64,000 nucleotides of DNA, taken from Mycobacterium colombiense. Its GTDB lineage: Bacteria > Actinomycetota > Actinomycetes > Mycobacteriales > Mycobacteriaceae. Where the stretch lies: NCBI RefSeq assembly GCF_001672755.1, contig NZ_LZKI01000074.1, forward strand, positions 62,001 through 126,000. Direction: 5' to 3'. Below are positions 51,561-59,682 of the stretch, one piece after another. How positions within the stretch are numbered: position 1 is the stretch's first letter; each line of letters starts with the position of its first letter. The notes beneath the pieces are model-generated. The model ran no database searches. It had not been told where the DNA came from and saw nothing but the letters and a program-made list of their open reading frames with translations. The position numbers were made by a program, and so were the translations under genes.

Positions 51561-52403
51561 ATGGACAACTCGGCCGCCCAGGCCTCGAATGCAGCGGGGA
51601 TGCGGGTACAGGCGCTGCTTCGCTATCCGGTGAAGTCGATGCTCGGCGAAGCCCTCGATCGCCTGCTGGTCGACGAGCGCGGTGCCGAGGGCGACCGGCG
51701 GCTGGCGCTCCTCGACGGCGAGACCGGGCACGTGGCCAGCGCCAAGAATCCACGGCTGTGGCGTGATCTGTTGAGGTGCACCGCACATGCCGATGCCCTG
51801 GGTGTGCGCATCAGCCTGCCCGACGGGACCGACGTGGCCGCCGATGATCCGGGGGTCGACGAGCTGATCTCGCGGCTGACCGGCCGGAGGGTCCGGTTGG
51901 TCACCCAACGCCCCGATGGCGCGACACTGGTGCGCCCCGATCCGGAGCAATTGCTGGAACTCGGTCTCGACGCCGAGGTCGACGGCCGCATCCTGCGGAT
52001 CGCCGCGACCACCCCGGGCGATTCGTTCACCGACGAAGCCCCGTTGCATGCGATCACGACGGCCACCCTCGAGCACATCGGCGTGGAGGCGCTGCGCTAC
52101 CGCCCGAATCTGGTGATCGCGACGCCGCCCGACTATCGACCGTATGCCGAAAACGACTGGGTGGGAAGCGAAATCGCCATCGGGGAGGCGCGGCTGCGCG
52201 TCCTGACGGCCACGTCGCGCTGCGTGGTTCCCACGCTCGAGCACGGGCCCCTGCCACGAGCTCCGCAGGCGCTTCGCGTACCCGCGGCCGAAAATCGTTT
52301 GAACACAGGCGGTCACGGCGCACAGCCATGCGCGGGCGCCTACCTGGCGGTGGTGACCCAGGGGGTTATTCGCGTCGGCGACGGAGTCACCGTCGGACCA
52401 TAG
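51561..52403 (+). CDS. MOSC-domain protein
   Basis: This 280-aa protein has an N-terminal MOSC beta-barrel segment (MRVQALLRYPVKSMLGEAL), the middle YRPNLVIATPPDYRPYAENDW and the C-terminal TATSRCVVPTLEHGPLPR holding the conserved Cys. This matches the MOSC family, related to molybdenum cofactor sulfurases and amidoxime-reducing enzymes (mARC, YcbX), which handle Mo cofactor and reduce N-hydroxylated compounds. The ATG is one codon after a GTG at 51558, and GAAGG precedes both. Two components (electron donor, other subunits) are not visible here. Confidence 0.85.
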   Translation: MDNSAAQASNAAGMRVQALLRYPVKSMLGEALDRLLVDERGAEGDRRLALLDGETGHVASAKNPRLWRDLLRCTAHADALGVRISLPDGTDVAADDPGVDELISRLTGRRVRLVTQRPDGATLVRPDPEQLLELGLDAEVDGRILRIAATTPGDSFTDEAPLHAITTATLEHIGVEALRYRPNLVIATPPDYRPYAENDWVGSEIAIGEARLRVLTATSRCVVPTLEHGPLPRAPQALRVPAAENRLNTGGHGAQPCAGAYLAVVTQGVIRVGDGVTVGP

Positions 52404-52421
52404 TGGCTGGGCAGCAACGCG

Positions 52422-52520
52422 TCAGCCACCCAGGTTGCGCAGCGCCGTGTCGAGTTCCTCGGCGTCGATGGTCATGAGGCACCGCCCCGCCCCGGTTCGC
52501 TGTTGCAGCGCGTCGATCAG
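52422..52520 (-). pseudogene. Possible fragment of a degraded gene
   Basis: The minus strand reads LIDALQQRTGAGRCLMTIDAEELDTALRNLGG in pieces and stops at 52422, without a plausible start. A second frame, PLTALVDYVGPVAARPPA, stops just upstream at 52518-52520. The composition looks like coding DNA, so this may be the remnant of a larger gene lost after the MOSC gene. No family is recognised. Confidence 0.3.
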
Positions 52521-52582
52521 GCGGGAGGCCTGGCCGCCACCGGGCCGACGTAATCCACAAGCGCCGTCAATGGTTCGGCATG

Positions 52583-52831
52583 CTAACCGGTCGCCCCGAC
52601 CATCTTCATCACTATCAGCACCCCCACCGCGATGAACGCGACGGCGAAGATGCAGACGCCGACCACGGTGAGCACGGAGCCGGGGGTGAATCGCCGGGTG
52701 TTCTGCGGTTGTGGCTCGGACACCCCGGAGGTTTGGGGCGCGGCCGGGGGAGTGGTGCCCGGTGCAGCGCCCCCGCCAGGCTCCAGCCCCGGTATTTGCG
52801 TCGGGTCGGGATCGGGAGGTTGCGCGGTCAT
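52583..52831 (-). CDS. Small single-helix membrane protein (DUF6480-like)
   Basis: This 82-aa protein opens with MTAQPPDPDPTQIPGLEPGG, a Pro-rich segment recurring in mycobacterial and actinobacterial proteins of the DUF6480 type, followed by RFTPGSVLTVVGVCIFAVAF and a helix to the end (about residues 55-80). The start ATG at 52831 fits the family's usual opening. The function is unknown. It is convergent with the MOSC gene over a region containing the possible degraded fragment. Confidence 0.7.
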   Translation of the reverse strand: MTAQPPDPDPTQIPGLEPGGGAAPGTTPPAAPQTSGVSEPQPQNTRRFTPGSVLTVVGVCIFAVAFIAVGVLIVMKMVGATG

Positions 52832-53122
52832 GGGTGACACCGGACCCGTCGTTGTGGGCGGCGCCACAAACGTTCGGCCCGGTCACCGCCCAGATGCAAG
52901 TGTTCTTTTGGCTCTTGAACAGGTCTCATCGCGTGCTCCGTCCGTCGCGGCTATGGCGGTACCCGCCCAGACGCCACCCAAACGGCCCGTGCCGGAGGAG
53001 CTTGCCGACGACGACCGGCGTAGCGCCCAACCCTCTTCGATGCGTCGGGGACGACGTGCGCGTCAGTCTCGAAAAGACTGTCCGCCAGCACGTTCCGGAT
53101 GGGCCCGTGCTGACGGCGGGAT

Positions 53123-53377
53123 TCAGTTCTCCAAGTTGGGGGTGGGGCTCTGTGCGGATTCCCATTTCGCCTCAAGGGACCGTTTCACCCGCGTGCCTGC
53201 CGCCAGATCGAGCTGAAAGGTCTCACCGCTGTCGGTCTCGAATGTGATGAGATACCCCGCGTCGCTGGAGTCCTTGAAGACGACTTTGTAGGGCTGTTCA
53301 CCTGAGCCGCGGTCCACGGCGATGATGTCGCCAGGTGTGACGTCGTCGATCAGGTCGTTGCCGGAGACTTTGGACAT
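53123..53377 (-). CDS. Small beta-rich hypothetical protein
   Basis: This 84-aa protein has the phrases VTPGDIIAVDRGSGEQPYKVVF and GYLITFETDSGETFQLDLAAGT, suggesting a small SH3-like beta-barrel that may bind nucleic acid or protein. On the minus strand TAACGT (plus 53385-53390) ends 7 nt before the ATG, so leaderless translation is likely. I do not recognise the family. No operon partner is evident. Confidence 0.6.
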   Translation of the reverse strand: MSKVSGNDLIDDVTPGDIIAVDRGSGEQPYKVVFKDSSDAGYLITFETDSGETFQLDLAAGTRVKRSLEAKWESAQSPTPNLEN

Positions 53378-53442
53378 ACGGTCGACGTTAGCCGAAAAGA
53401 CGCGGTGGACGTCGAGCCGGGCAGCGCAGTGACCGACCTCAC

Positions 53443-54459
53443 CTACGGTTGCAGGAAGGCCTTGATGGCGCGTCGCTCATCCATCGCCCGGTAGGCTTCG
53501 GCGACCTGCTCGAGGGGCAGGCGCAGGTCAAACACCTTGCCGGGGTTGATCTTTCCGTCGAGGACCGACTCGATCAGGGAGGGCAGGAAGTGCCGGACCG
53601 GGGCGGGTCCGCCGCGCAGCCCGACCTGGGTGCTGAAGAGCTGCTCGCCGGTGATGGCGACGTCGTGGGGGACACCGACGAAACCGACAAAGGCGCCCGG
53701 GCGAGCGGACTGGATGGCTTGTTGCATCGCCTGGCCGGTGCCCACGCATTCCAGCACCGCGTCGGCGCCGACGCCTTCGGTCATCTCCTTGACGACCGCG
53801 ACTCCGTCGTCGCCGCGTTCGGTGACGATGTCGGTGGCGCCGAATTCACGGGCCAGCTTCTGCCGGGGCTCGTGGCGGCTCATCGCGATGATCCGCTCGG
53901 CGCCCTTCTCGCGGGCCGCCAGCACCGCGCACAACCCCACCGCGCCGTCACCCACGACGGCCACCGTCATGCCGGCAACGACGCTGGCCGCTTCGGCGGC
54001 GAACCACCCGGTGCCCATCACGTCCGACAGGGTTAGTAAGTCCGGGATCAATTCCTCGTCGGGTCGGTCGGGCAGTGCGACGAGACTGCCATCGGCCCAG
54101 GGGATGCGCACCGACTCCGCTTGGCAGCCGCCCATCAGCACGCGGTTTACGCACGAACTCTGAACTCCGTTGCGGCAATTCGGACAGGTGCCGTCGGAGG
54201 CGTAGAAGGATCCGATGACGAATTGGCCGGGCTTGACCGAGGTGACGTCGCTGCCGACGGCTTCGACGACACCGCAGTACTCGTGACCGAACGGCTTGGG
54301 CTCGGGAACGGGGTTGACGCCGCGGTAATCCCAAAGATCCGAGCCGCACACGCAGGTCGCGGTGGTGCGGATGATCGCGTCGGTCGGGGCGACGATCTCG
54401 GGTTCCGGCAGGTCTTCGAATCGGACATCGCCGGCACCGTAGATGACAGCTCCTCGCAT
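53443..54459 (-). CDS. Zinc-type alcohol dehydrogenase (MDR superfamily)
   Basis: This 338-aa protein has the MDR layout: catalytic-site segment TATCVCGSDLWDYRG with Cys, the GHE-type HEYCGVVEAVGSDV, a structural-zinc-like loop CPNCRNGVQSSC that holds three cysteines (the fourth classic Cys is Gly/Arg), and the NAD motif VAVVGDGAVGLCAVLAAREKG. It probably oxidises an alcohol or reduces an aldehyde or ketone with NAD(P). The ATG at 54459 is one codon after a GTG. The converging leaderless small gene lies downstream. Confidence 0.85.
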   Translation of the reverse strand: MRGAVIYGAGDVRFEDLPEPEIVAPTDAIIRTTATCVCGSDLWDYRGVNPVPEPKPFGHEYCGVVEAVGSDVTSVKPGQFVIGSFYASDGTCPNCRNGVQSSCVNRVLMGGCQAESVRIPWADGSLVALPDRPDEELIPDLLTLSDVMGTGWFAAEAASVVAGMTVAVVGDGAVGLCAVLAAREKGAERIIAMSRHEPRQKLAREFGATDIVTERGDDGVAVVKEMTEGVGADAVLECVGTGQAMQQAIQSARPGAFVGFVGVPHDVAITGEQLFSTQVGLRGGPAPVRHFLPSLIESVLDGKINPGKVFDLRLPLEQVAEAYRAMDERRAIKAFLQP

Positions 54460-54520
54460 CACGCCTCCCTCTCGCGGTAGTGGGAGCCCAGCTACCCGAA
54501 GTCGATGTTTTAACCGCGCC

Positions 54521-55069
54521 TCAACGCCATTTGATGCCGCACCCGATGGACGGGCGCTGTTCGGGATTCACCGGTTGTCCGGCCAACACCGCGTCGACCG
54601 CGGCTCGGACGTCGGCGGCCGTGACCGGCCGGCCGTTCTTGGGCCGGGAGTCGTCGAGCTGGCCGCGGTAGACCAGCCGGCGTTCGCCGTCGAACACGAA
54701 GGTGTCGGGCGTACAGGCGGCCGAGTAGGCGCGGGCGACGTCCTGGGTCTCGTCATAAAGGTACGGGAACGTCCAGCCATGGCTGCGGGCCTCCGCCACC
54801 ATCTGATCGGGGCCGTCCTGCGGGTAGGTGACCACGTCGTTGCTCGAAATGCCCACCATCGCAACGCCTTGCTCGGCGAGGTCACGACCGAGCGCTGCGA
54901 GCCCGTCGGCGACGTGCTTGACGTACGGGCAGTGATTGCAGATGAAGGTGACGACCAGGGCGGGGCCGGTCAGATCGTCGCGACTGAGCGTGCGGCCGGT
55001 GGCCGGCTCGGGCAGCGTGAAGGCCGGGGCGACGGTACCGAGGGCAAGCATGGTGGACTCGATGGCCAT
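54521..55069 (-). CDS. Thioredoxin-fold peroxiredoxin/TlpA-like protein
   Basis: This 182-aa protein has the AhpC/TSA-Redoxin fold with the CxxC motif in FICNHCPYVKHV, the helix LAALGRDLAEQGVAMVGISS and the later YSAACTPDTFVFDGERRLVYRG segment, where the second conserved cysteine lies. Such proteins reduce disulfides or peroxides. The start gives MAIESTMLALG. It is 61 nt upstream (in transcription) of the ADH gene on the same strand, so the two may form a unit. Confidence 0.8.
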   Translation of the reverse strand: MAIESTMLALGTVAPAFTLPEPATGRTLSRDDLTGPALVVTFICNHCPYVKHVADGLAALGRDLAEQGVAMVGISSNDVVTYPQDGPDQMVAEARSHGWTFPYLYDETQDVARAYSAACTPDTFVFDGERRLVYRGQLDDSRPKNGRPVTAADVRAAVDAVLAGQPVNPEQRPSIGCGIKWR

Positions 55070-55271
55070 GCCGGCCAGGGTATCGCCAGATGGCCCGTTC
55101 GCGCACTACGCGGAGTCGTGGGTGCGAAACATGTTGTGCTACACGTCAATTCAGAGCGGTATGCGTTCAGCACCCGCTGACACGACGCAGGTCCGTGTTT
55201 GACCGGCCCAGTTCGTGGAATCACACACCTGACACGAACGAACGTTTTTGGCCAACGCCTCAAGGAGAATG

Positions 55272-55829
55272 ATGAGTGAGCAGAACAAGGCCGACGAAGC
55301 GCGAAGGGGCCTGATCGATTCGGTCAAGGGCAAAGCCAAAGAGGTCGTCGGCGCAGTCACGCGCAACGAATCGCTGACCGCCGAGGGGCAACTCGAGCAG
55401 ACCCAGGCGCATGAACGTAAAGAAGCGAATGCGTCCGAGGCCGTCGCCGAAGCCGAGGCCAAACAGGCCCACGAGGACGCGGCCGAAGTCAGGGCCGAAG
55501 GCGCCCAACAGCGCCTGACGGCGAACGCGCAGGCCGTGGCCGCCGAGAATTCGATCGAGGCCCAGGAGGCCGCCCAGAAGCGTGCGGCCGACCGGGCGGC
55601 GCATCAGCAGGCGACCGCCGAGAAGACCCGGGCCGAGCTGGACGCGCAGCGCGACATCCACCTGGCGAAGGCCGAGGAGCGCGCGGGGATCCGCGAGGCG
55701 TCCGAGGAGATCGTCGATGCCGTCGCCGAGCACCAGAGCTCGGTGCAGGTGGCCCGCAACGAAGAGTCGGAGGCCGACCGGCTGCGGCGCCAGGCCCAAA
55801 ACGTGACCGACGAAGCCGACCTGCCCTGA
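55272..55829 (+). CDS. CsbD-like protein with a long charged helical extension
   Basis: This 185-aa protein opens with a CsbD-type segment, IDSVKGKAKEVVGAVTRNES, followed by about 130 residues of Ala/Glu/Arg/Gln helix with heptad character (AEAKQAHEDAAEVRAEGAQQ). It resembles mycobacterial proteins annotated as microaggregate-binding protein 1. AAGGAG lies 4 nt before the ATG. It is probably a stress-linked, cell-surface or cytosolic coiled coil. The next gene follows by 26 nt and is also a long coiled coil, so they are likely co-expressed. Confidence 0.75.
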   Translation: MSEQNKADEARRGLIDSVKGKAKEVVGAVTRNESLTAEGQLEQTQAHERKEANASEAVAEAEAKQAHEDAAEVRAEGAQQRLTANAQAVAAENSIEAQEAAQKRAADRAAHQQATAEKTRAELDAQRDIHLAKAEERAGIREASEEIVDAVAEHQSSVQVARNEESEADRLRRQAQNVTDEADLP

Positions 55830-55855
55830 CGGCGGGCCTCACCCAGGAGAAATTG

Positions 55856-56530
55856 ATGAAAATTTCCGAAGTTCCGCTGGCAGTCCTGCGGTTTCACTAC
55901 CAACTCGCCCGCTTCTCGTTGCAGCTGATCGAGGACCGGGTCGTCAACCGCATCCCCAGCGAGGCGCCGGCGCGACTGCTGTACGAGCGCTCGCTGGGCA
56001 TGCTCGACAGCACCGTCGGAAGTGTGCTCGGCGACGCGACGCTCGCCGAGCGGGGAGCAGCCCTGGTCGAACGCAGCGACACGCTGGGCCGCGCGACTCA
56101 ACTGGACGCGCAAGCCGCGGTCCACAAGGCACAGGCCGACGCCAAGCTCAGGAGCGCCCGCGACGAGGCGATCCAGGAGCGCGAGGAGACGCAGGAGGCC
56201 ACCCAGCAGGAAGTCAAAGAGGCCCGAATCGGCGCCGAGCAGCGCAAACGCGAAGCGGCGGAGTCGGCGCAGCAGCAGAGCGATGCGGCCAAACGGCGCG
56301 CCGACGAGGCCGCCGCCCAGCGCAAGCAGACGGTCGAATCGGCCAAGCGCCAGGTGGAAGACAGGACTCGAGCCGCCGAGAAGGCCGCGGCCAAGGCTTC
56401 CGCGGCCAAAGTCGATGAGGCGGAGGACAAGCTCGGCGAGGCCGCCGAGCAGCGAGCCGAGGCGGATCGGGTGGCGCAGCTGGCGGCCGCCGAGAAGCGA
56501 CAGCGCCAGGAGGAGCGGGCAAGCGACTGA
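55856..56530 (+). CDS. Coiled-coil protein, co-transcribed with the CsbD-like gene
   Basis: This 224-aa protein starts MKISEVPLAVLRFHYQLARFSLQ, an amphipathic or weakly hydrophobic helix, then a region with LLYERSLGMLDSTVGSVLGDA and a very long Ala/Glu/Arg coiled coil (ARDEAIQEREETQEATQQEV). Some annotations call this an IF2-family protein from similarity of its repeat composition; no GTPase motif is present, so I doubt that. AGGAGA precedes the ATG. It may act as a structural or membrane-linked stress protein with its upstream partner. Confidence 0.7.
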   Translation: MKISEVPLAVLRFHYQLARFSLQLIEDRVVNRIPSEAPARLLYERSLGMLDSTVGSVLGDATLAERGAALVERSDTLGRATQLDAQAAVHKAQADAKLRSARDEAIQEREETQEATQQEVKEARIGAEQRKREAAESAQQQSDAAKRRADEAAAQRKQTVESAKRQVEDRTRAAEKAAAKASAAKVDEAEDKLGEAAEQRAEADRVAQLAAAEKRQRQEERASD

Positions 56531-56536
56531 CGGGTG

Positions 56537-57199
56537 TCAGACGCTCGGGGCACCCTGGTTGATCTTGTTGGCCGCAAACGTCGCGGCCTGGGCGGTCATC
56601 CCGGCGTCGATGTAGGAAACGTGGGCCATGATGTTGCCACCGCCGGAGCAGATCGGATCATCGGGCGCGCAAATGCTGGTGACCTTGGAGCCGTACGCCG
56701 GGTTGATCGTCGGCAGCGGTTGGCCGCCCCACAGCATGCTGGAGAACTGACTGGTGGGCTCGCCGAAGAGCGCGACGGCGGCGACGTGGTCGGCCACCGA
56801 GGGCGGCATCGCGTTGGTGGCGAGGTCGATCACCGTCGAGCCCTGGGAGTAGCCGCCGAGCACGATCTTCGACTTCGGGCAGCTGGCTACGACGTCCTGG
56901 ACGTGTGCGCTGGCGTCGTTGGACCCGGCGTTTGCGCTGTTGTGGTAGTCGTCGTTGGCGGGATAGTTGACCGCGTAGACGTCGACGGACTTACCGCCGA
57001 GCTGCGACGTGAGCGAGTCGACGAACGCCTGACCGATGTTGCCCAGACCGGGTTCCTGGTGGGTGCCCCGGGCGAAAACCACCGATACGTCCGAGCAGCC
57101 ATCGGCGACGGCGGTGGGCGTTCCGATGGGTGCACTCATCAGCGCCCACGTCGTCACAACCGCGATACCAACCCAGCGAGCAAATCTGCGTGCACTCAT
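56537..57199 (-). CDS. Cutinase-family serine esterase (second copy)
   Basis: This 220-aa secreted protein has a signal peptide (about residues 1-32, ending AVADGC), the first motif DVSVVFARGTHQEPG, the nucleophile elbow GGYSQGS (Ser118), Asp in APDDPICSG and His in AHVSYIDAG. Disulfide cysteines flank the active site. It belongs to the same esterase family as the gene at 34 kb but is clearly divergent in sequence (for example YSQG against YSLG). It converges on the coiled-coil gene with a 6-nt gap. Confidence 0.9.
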   Translation of the reverse strand: MSARRFARWVGIAVVTTWALMSAPIGTPTAVADGCSDVSVVFARGTHQEPGLGNIGQAFVDSLTSQLGGKSVDVYAVNYPANDDYHNSANAGSNDASAHVQDVVASCPKSKIVLGGYSQGSTVIDLATNAMPPSVADHVAAVALFGEPTSQFSSMLWGGQPLPTINPAYGSKVTSICAPDDPICSGGGNIMAHVSYIDAGMTAQAATFAANKINQGAPSV

Positions 57200-57305
57200 G
57201 CCGGAATCCTGTCATATCGCCGGTCATAGCGATGCCGGCGGTTGACACCGGGACGGGGGGCCAACGCCCGAGCAGACGAATGACGTTGCAGCGCAACGTC
57301 AATGC

Positions 57306-57665
57306 TTACGACCCGGTGGTTCGGATGCGAATCGGGCCGCCCCAGTCGCGGTCGGGGTCGACGACCTCGCCGCGCTGCGTGATCTCCACGTCACCCGCCC
57401 TGGCGAGCCGCCGGGCCGCCGCGCGGGCGTCGTCCATCAGCTCGCGCCAATCGTCGCCGCCGATCGCGCGGGCGGCGTCCGACGGGCAGATGCTGCTCCG
57501 CGGGCCGCGATGCTCGGTCAGCGCCAGGATCGACGACTCGAGCCGCTGCCCCATCGGGCCGCCGCCGAGGGCGATCTCGGCGTGGTCGGCGCCGCGGCCC
57601 CCGCCGTCGAGCACACGACCCAGTTCGGCACGCAATCGCTCACCCGCCCCGCCAGTCAAGGCCAC
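57306..57665 (-). CDS. DUF3253-domain protein
   Basis: This 119-aa protein contains the DUF3253 signature near its end: SSICPSDAARAIGGDDWREL, MDDARAAARRLARAGDVEIT and a closing GGPIRIR. The first about 60 residues carry no clear motif. The GTG start is chosen by reading-frame length to the family; longer forms begin within the neighbouring coding region. It follows the crotonase by 28 nt on the same strand, so both are probably transcribed together. Its function is unknown. Confidence 0.65.
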   Translation of the reverse strand: MALTGGAGERLRAELGRVLDGGGRGADHAEIALGGGPMGQRLESSILALTEHRGPRSSICPSDAARAIGGDDWRELMDDARAAARRLARAGDVEITQRGEVVDPDRDWGGPIRIRTTGS

Positions 57666-57693
57666 CTCGCCGCCACTGGGACGCCGCCGATCG

Positions 57694-58467
57694 TCACCGA
57701 CCGCGCCATTGCGGTTTGCGCTTCTCGGCCCAGGCGCGCAACCCCTCGGCGACATCTTCGGTCGCACCGGCCACCTTGCGCATGGTCTCGCCGAAACGCA
57801 CCGATTCGATCCAGCCCATGTCGGCGGTTCGCCACGCCACTTCTTTGGTCGCCCGCTGGGCCAGCGGCGCGGCCTCGGTGAGGGTGCGCGCCCAGGCCTG
57901 GGCTTCGGCCTGCAGCTGGTCGGGCTCGACCAGCTTCCAGACCAGACCGATTTCCTTGGCCCGCTCGGCGGTCATGGGTTTGCCGGTCAACAGCAGCTCC
58001 ATCGCGTTGGCCCAGCCTACCCGGTGTGGGAGTCGAATGGCTCCGACGATGGTGGGCACGCCGATGGATACCTCGGGGAAGCAGAACGTCGCCTCGGTGC
58101 TGGCGATGACGAAGTCGCAGAACAGCACCCCGGTCACGCCGTAGCCGATGCACGGGCCATGCACGGCGGCGATCGTCGGCTTGAACAATTCCATGCCGGA
58201 TTCGAACGAGTTGATGGTCGGCTTCTCCCAGAAGGTGCCGCCGAAGGTACCGACCGAGCCTTCGCCGTCCTTCAGGTCGCCGCCGGCGCAGAAAACGCTG
58301 CCGTTGGCCGTCAGGATCCCGACCCACGCGTCCAGGTCGTCGCGAAAGCGATCCCAGGCGGCGTTGAGGTCCCGGCGCAGCGCGCCGTTGATGGCGTTGC
58401 GCGCCTCGGGGCGGTTCAGGGTGATGGTGGCAACGTGGTCTTGCAGCTCATAGGTGACCAGACTCAT
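57694..58467 (-). CDS. Crotonase-fold protein (enoyl-CoA hydratase/isomerase family)
   Basis: This 257-aa protein has the crotonase oxyanion-hole segment FCAGGDLKDGEG and HGPCIGYGVTGVLFCDFVIA. Where the classic hydratase has its first catalytic Glu (equivalent of Glu144), this protein has Thr112; the second Glu (FPEVSIG, Glu132) is kept. It is therefore likely an isomerase, thioesterase-like or other crotonase activity rather than a standard hydratase. The C-terminal trimer helix is normal. The start ATG gives MSLVTYELQDHVATITLNRP. It probably heads a unit with the DUF3253 gene. Confidence 0.85.
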   Translation of the reverse strand: MSLVTYELQDHVATITLNRPEARNAINGALRRDLNAAWDRFRDDLDAWVGILTANGSVFCAGGDLKDGEGSVGTFGGTFWEKPTINSFESGMELFKPTIAAVHGPCIGYGVTGVLFCDFVIASTEATFCFPEVSIGVPTIVGAIRLPHRVGWANAMELLLTGKPMTAERAKEIGLVWKLVEPDQLQAEAQAWARTLTEAAPLAQRATKEVAWRTADMGWIESVRFGETMRKVAGATEDVAEGLRAWAEKRKPQWRGR

Positions 58468-58523
58468 GACTGCAGACTATTGCGCGGGCCTACAACCTCG
58501 CCATAACCCGGGAACAAGCCATC

Positions 58524-59546
58524 TCATGGCGTGCGAGGGCGGCGAAAATCGTGGAATATCGCAAGGCGGCCAACGGTTTTCGAGGGAAGGCGTTTGACGT
58601 CGTCGAAATGCACGTGGACCCGCTCGAAGGCTTTGACCCGTTCGGCTTTGACCTTGTTCGTGTAGGTCCGCCGATCCGCCAGCGTCAGATCCGCGTCGTC
58701 GCTGAACGCGCCCAGCAGCGCCCGTGGGTAGAGCCGCTCCACCAAGACGACGTTGACCTCGGCGCACATCACCAGTGCCACCGACGCGAGGAACAGAAAC
58801 GCCAGCGCCCCTAACACCAGTGCGAACACACTGTTGGTGGCGCTGGCCCGTTTGACGGTGTGCGCCACATAGCCGGCCCCGAACCATTGCAGCATCTGCC
58901 AAATGAACGCTGCGGCAACCGCTCCCGGTAACACCTCCCGGTACGTCAGGGCCCGCGCCGTCGTCACCCGGAAGGCCACCAGGCAGATCAGCGCGTTGAT
59001 GGCCACCGCGACGAGAGCCAGACCGATCTTGCTGAAGATGCCGAGGGACCCGGTGGCGTGGCCCGCCGCGGCCAACAACGTGGCGGCGACCGCGGCCGAG
59101 CCGAGCACCAACAACAGCATCAGGCTGCGCAGCCGGGACCGGATCGGGTTGGGGCGCTTGTGCTTCGGCACCGCCCACACCGTGTCCATCGCGTTCTGCA
59201 GCGCCTGCCCCACCCCCAGACCCCCGTAGAGCGCGCCGAGCAGGCCCACGATCACGCCCACCACTCCACCGCTGAGGCCCTCGGGGTGGTGTAGCTGCGC
59301 GCCGAGTACGGGGAACTGGCTCAACGTGCTGTGCAGCACCTGGGCTTGCAGATCGGGCCGGCCGGCCAGCACCACCCCCAGACCGGTGGTCAACAGCAGC
59401 AGCATCGGAAACAGCGATACCAGCCCGTAATAGGTGATCAGGGCGGCCAGGTAGCCGCCCTGATCGTCGTTGTACTTGTAGACGACACCGACGATGACGC
59501 CGACGACTCGATTACGACGCTGCAGCTCGTCCAGCCAACCGACCAT
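58524..59546 (-). CDS. YihY/virulence factor BrkB-family membrane protein
   Basis: This 340-aa integral membrane protein has about six transmembrane helices: near 30-60 (ALITYYGLVSLFPMLLLLTT), 100-115, 140-160, 180-200, 215-235 and 255-280. The loop YKYNDDQGGYLAALITYYG is the family signature. A charged cytosolic tail of about 55 residues follows. YihY proteins are of unknown function; the older RNase BN name was incorrect. The gene is divergent from hrpA and lies downstream of no operon partner. Confidence 0.85.
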   Translation of the reverse strand: MVGWLDELQRRNRVVGVIVGVVYKYNDDQGGYLAALITYYGLVSLFPMLLLLTTGLGVVLAGRPDLQAQVLHSTLSQFPVLGAQLHHPEGLSGGVVGVIVGLLGALYGGLGVGQALQNAMDTVWAVPKHKRPNPIRSRLRSLMLLLVLGSAAVAATLLAAAGHATGSLGIFSKIGLALVAVAINALICLVAFRVTTARALTYREVLPGAVAAAFIWQMLQWFGAGYVAHTVKRASATNSVFALVLGALAFLFLASVALVMCAEVNVVLVERLYPRALLGAFSDDADLTLADRRTYTNKVKAERVKAFERVHVHFDDVKRLPSKTVGRLAIFHDFRRPRTP

Positions 59547-59682
59547 CGCCGATCACTTCCCCCACCAGCCGGCATCCAATTCGATGCACTCGCCACGTGA
59601 TACCCGCATTCGGCGCCGATCAACCCAGCCCGTCAGTCGGCGCGGTGGGGGTGCGGCCGCGCGATTGCCTATCCTGTGCGGG

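Noticed and set aside
53064..53080. Hairpin CAGTCT-CGAAA-AGACTG as a terminator
   Set aside because: The stem is only 6 bp and it lies in an unassigned region beyond the end of the small minus-strand gene; support is weak.
55856..56530. Annotation of the second coiled-coil protein as translation initiation factor IF2
   Set aside because: There is no GTPase P-loop or IF2 domain; only Ala/Glu/Arg repeat composition resembles the IF2 linker.
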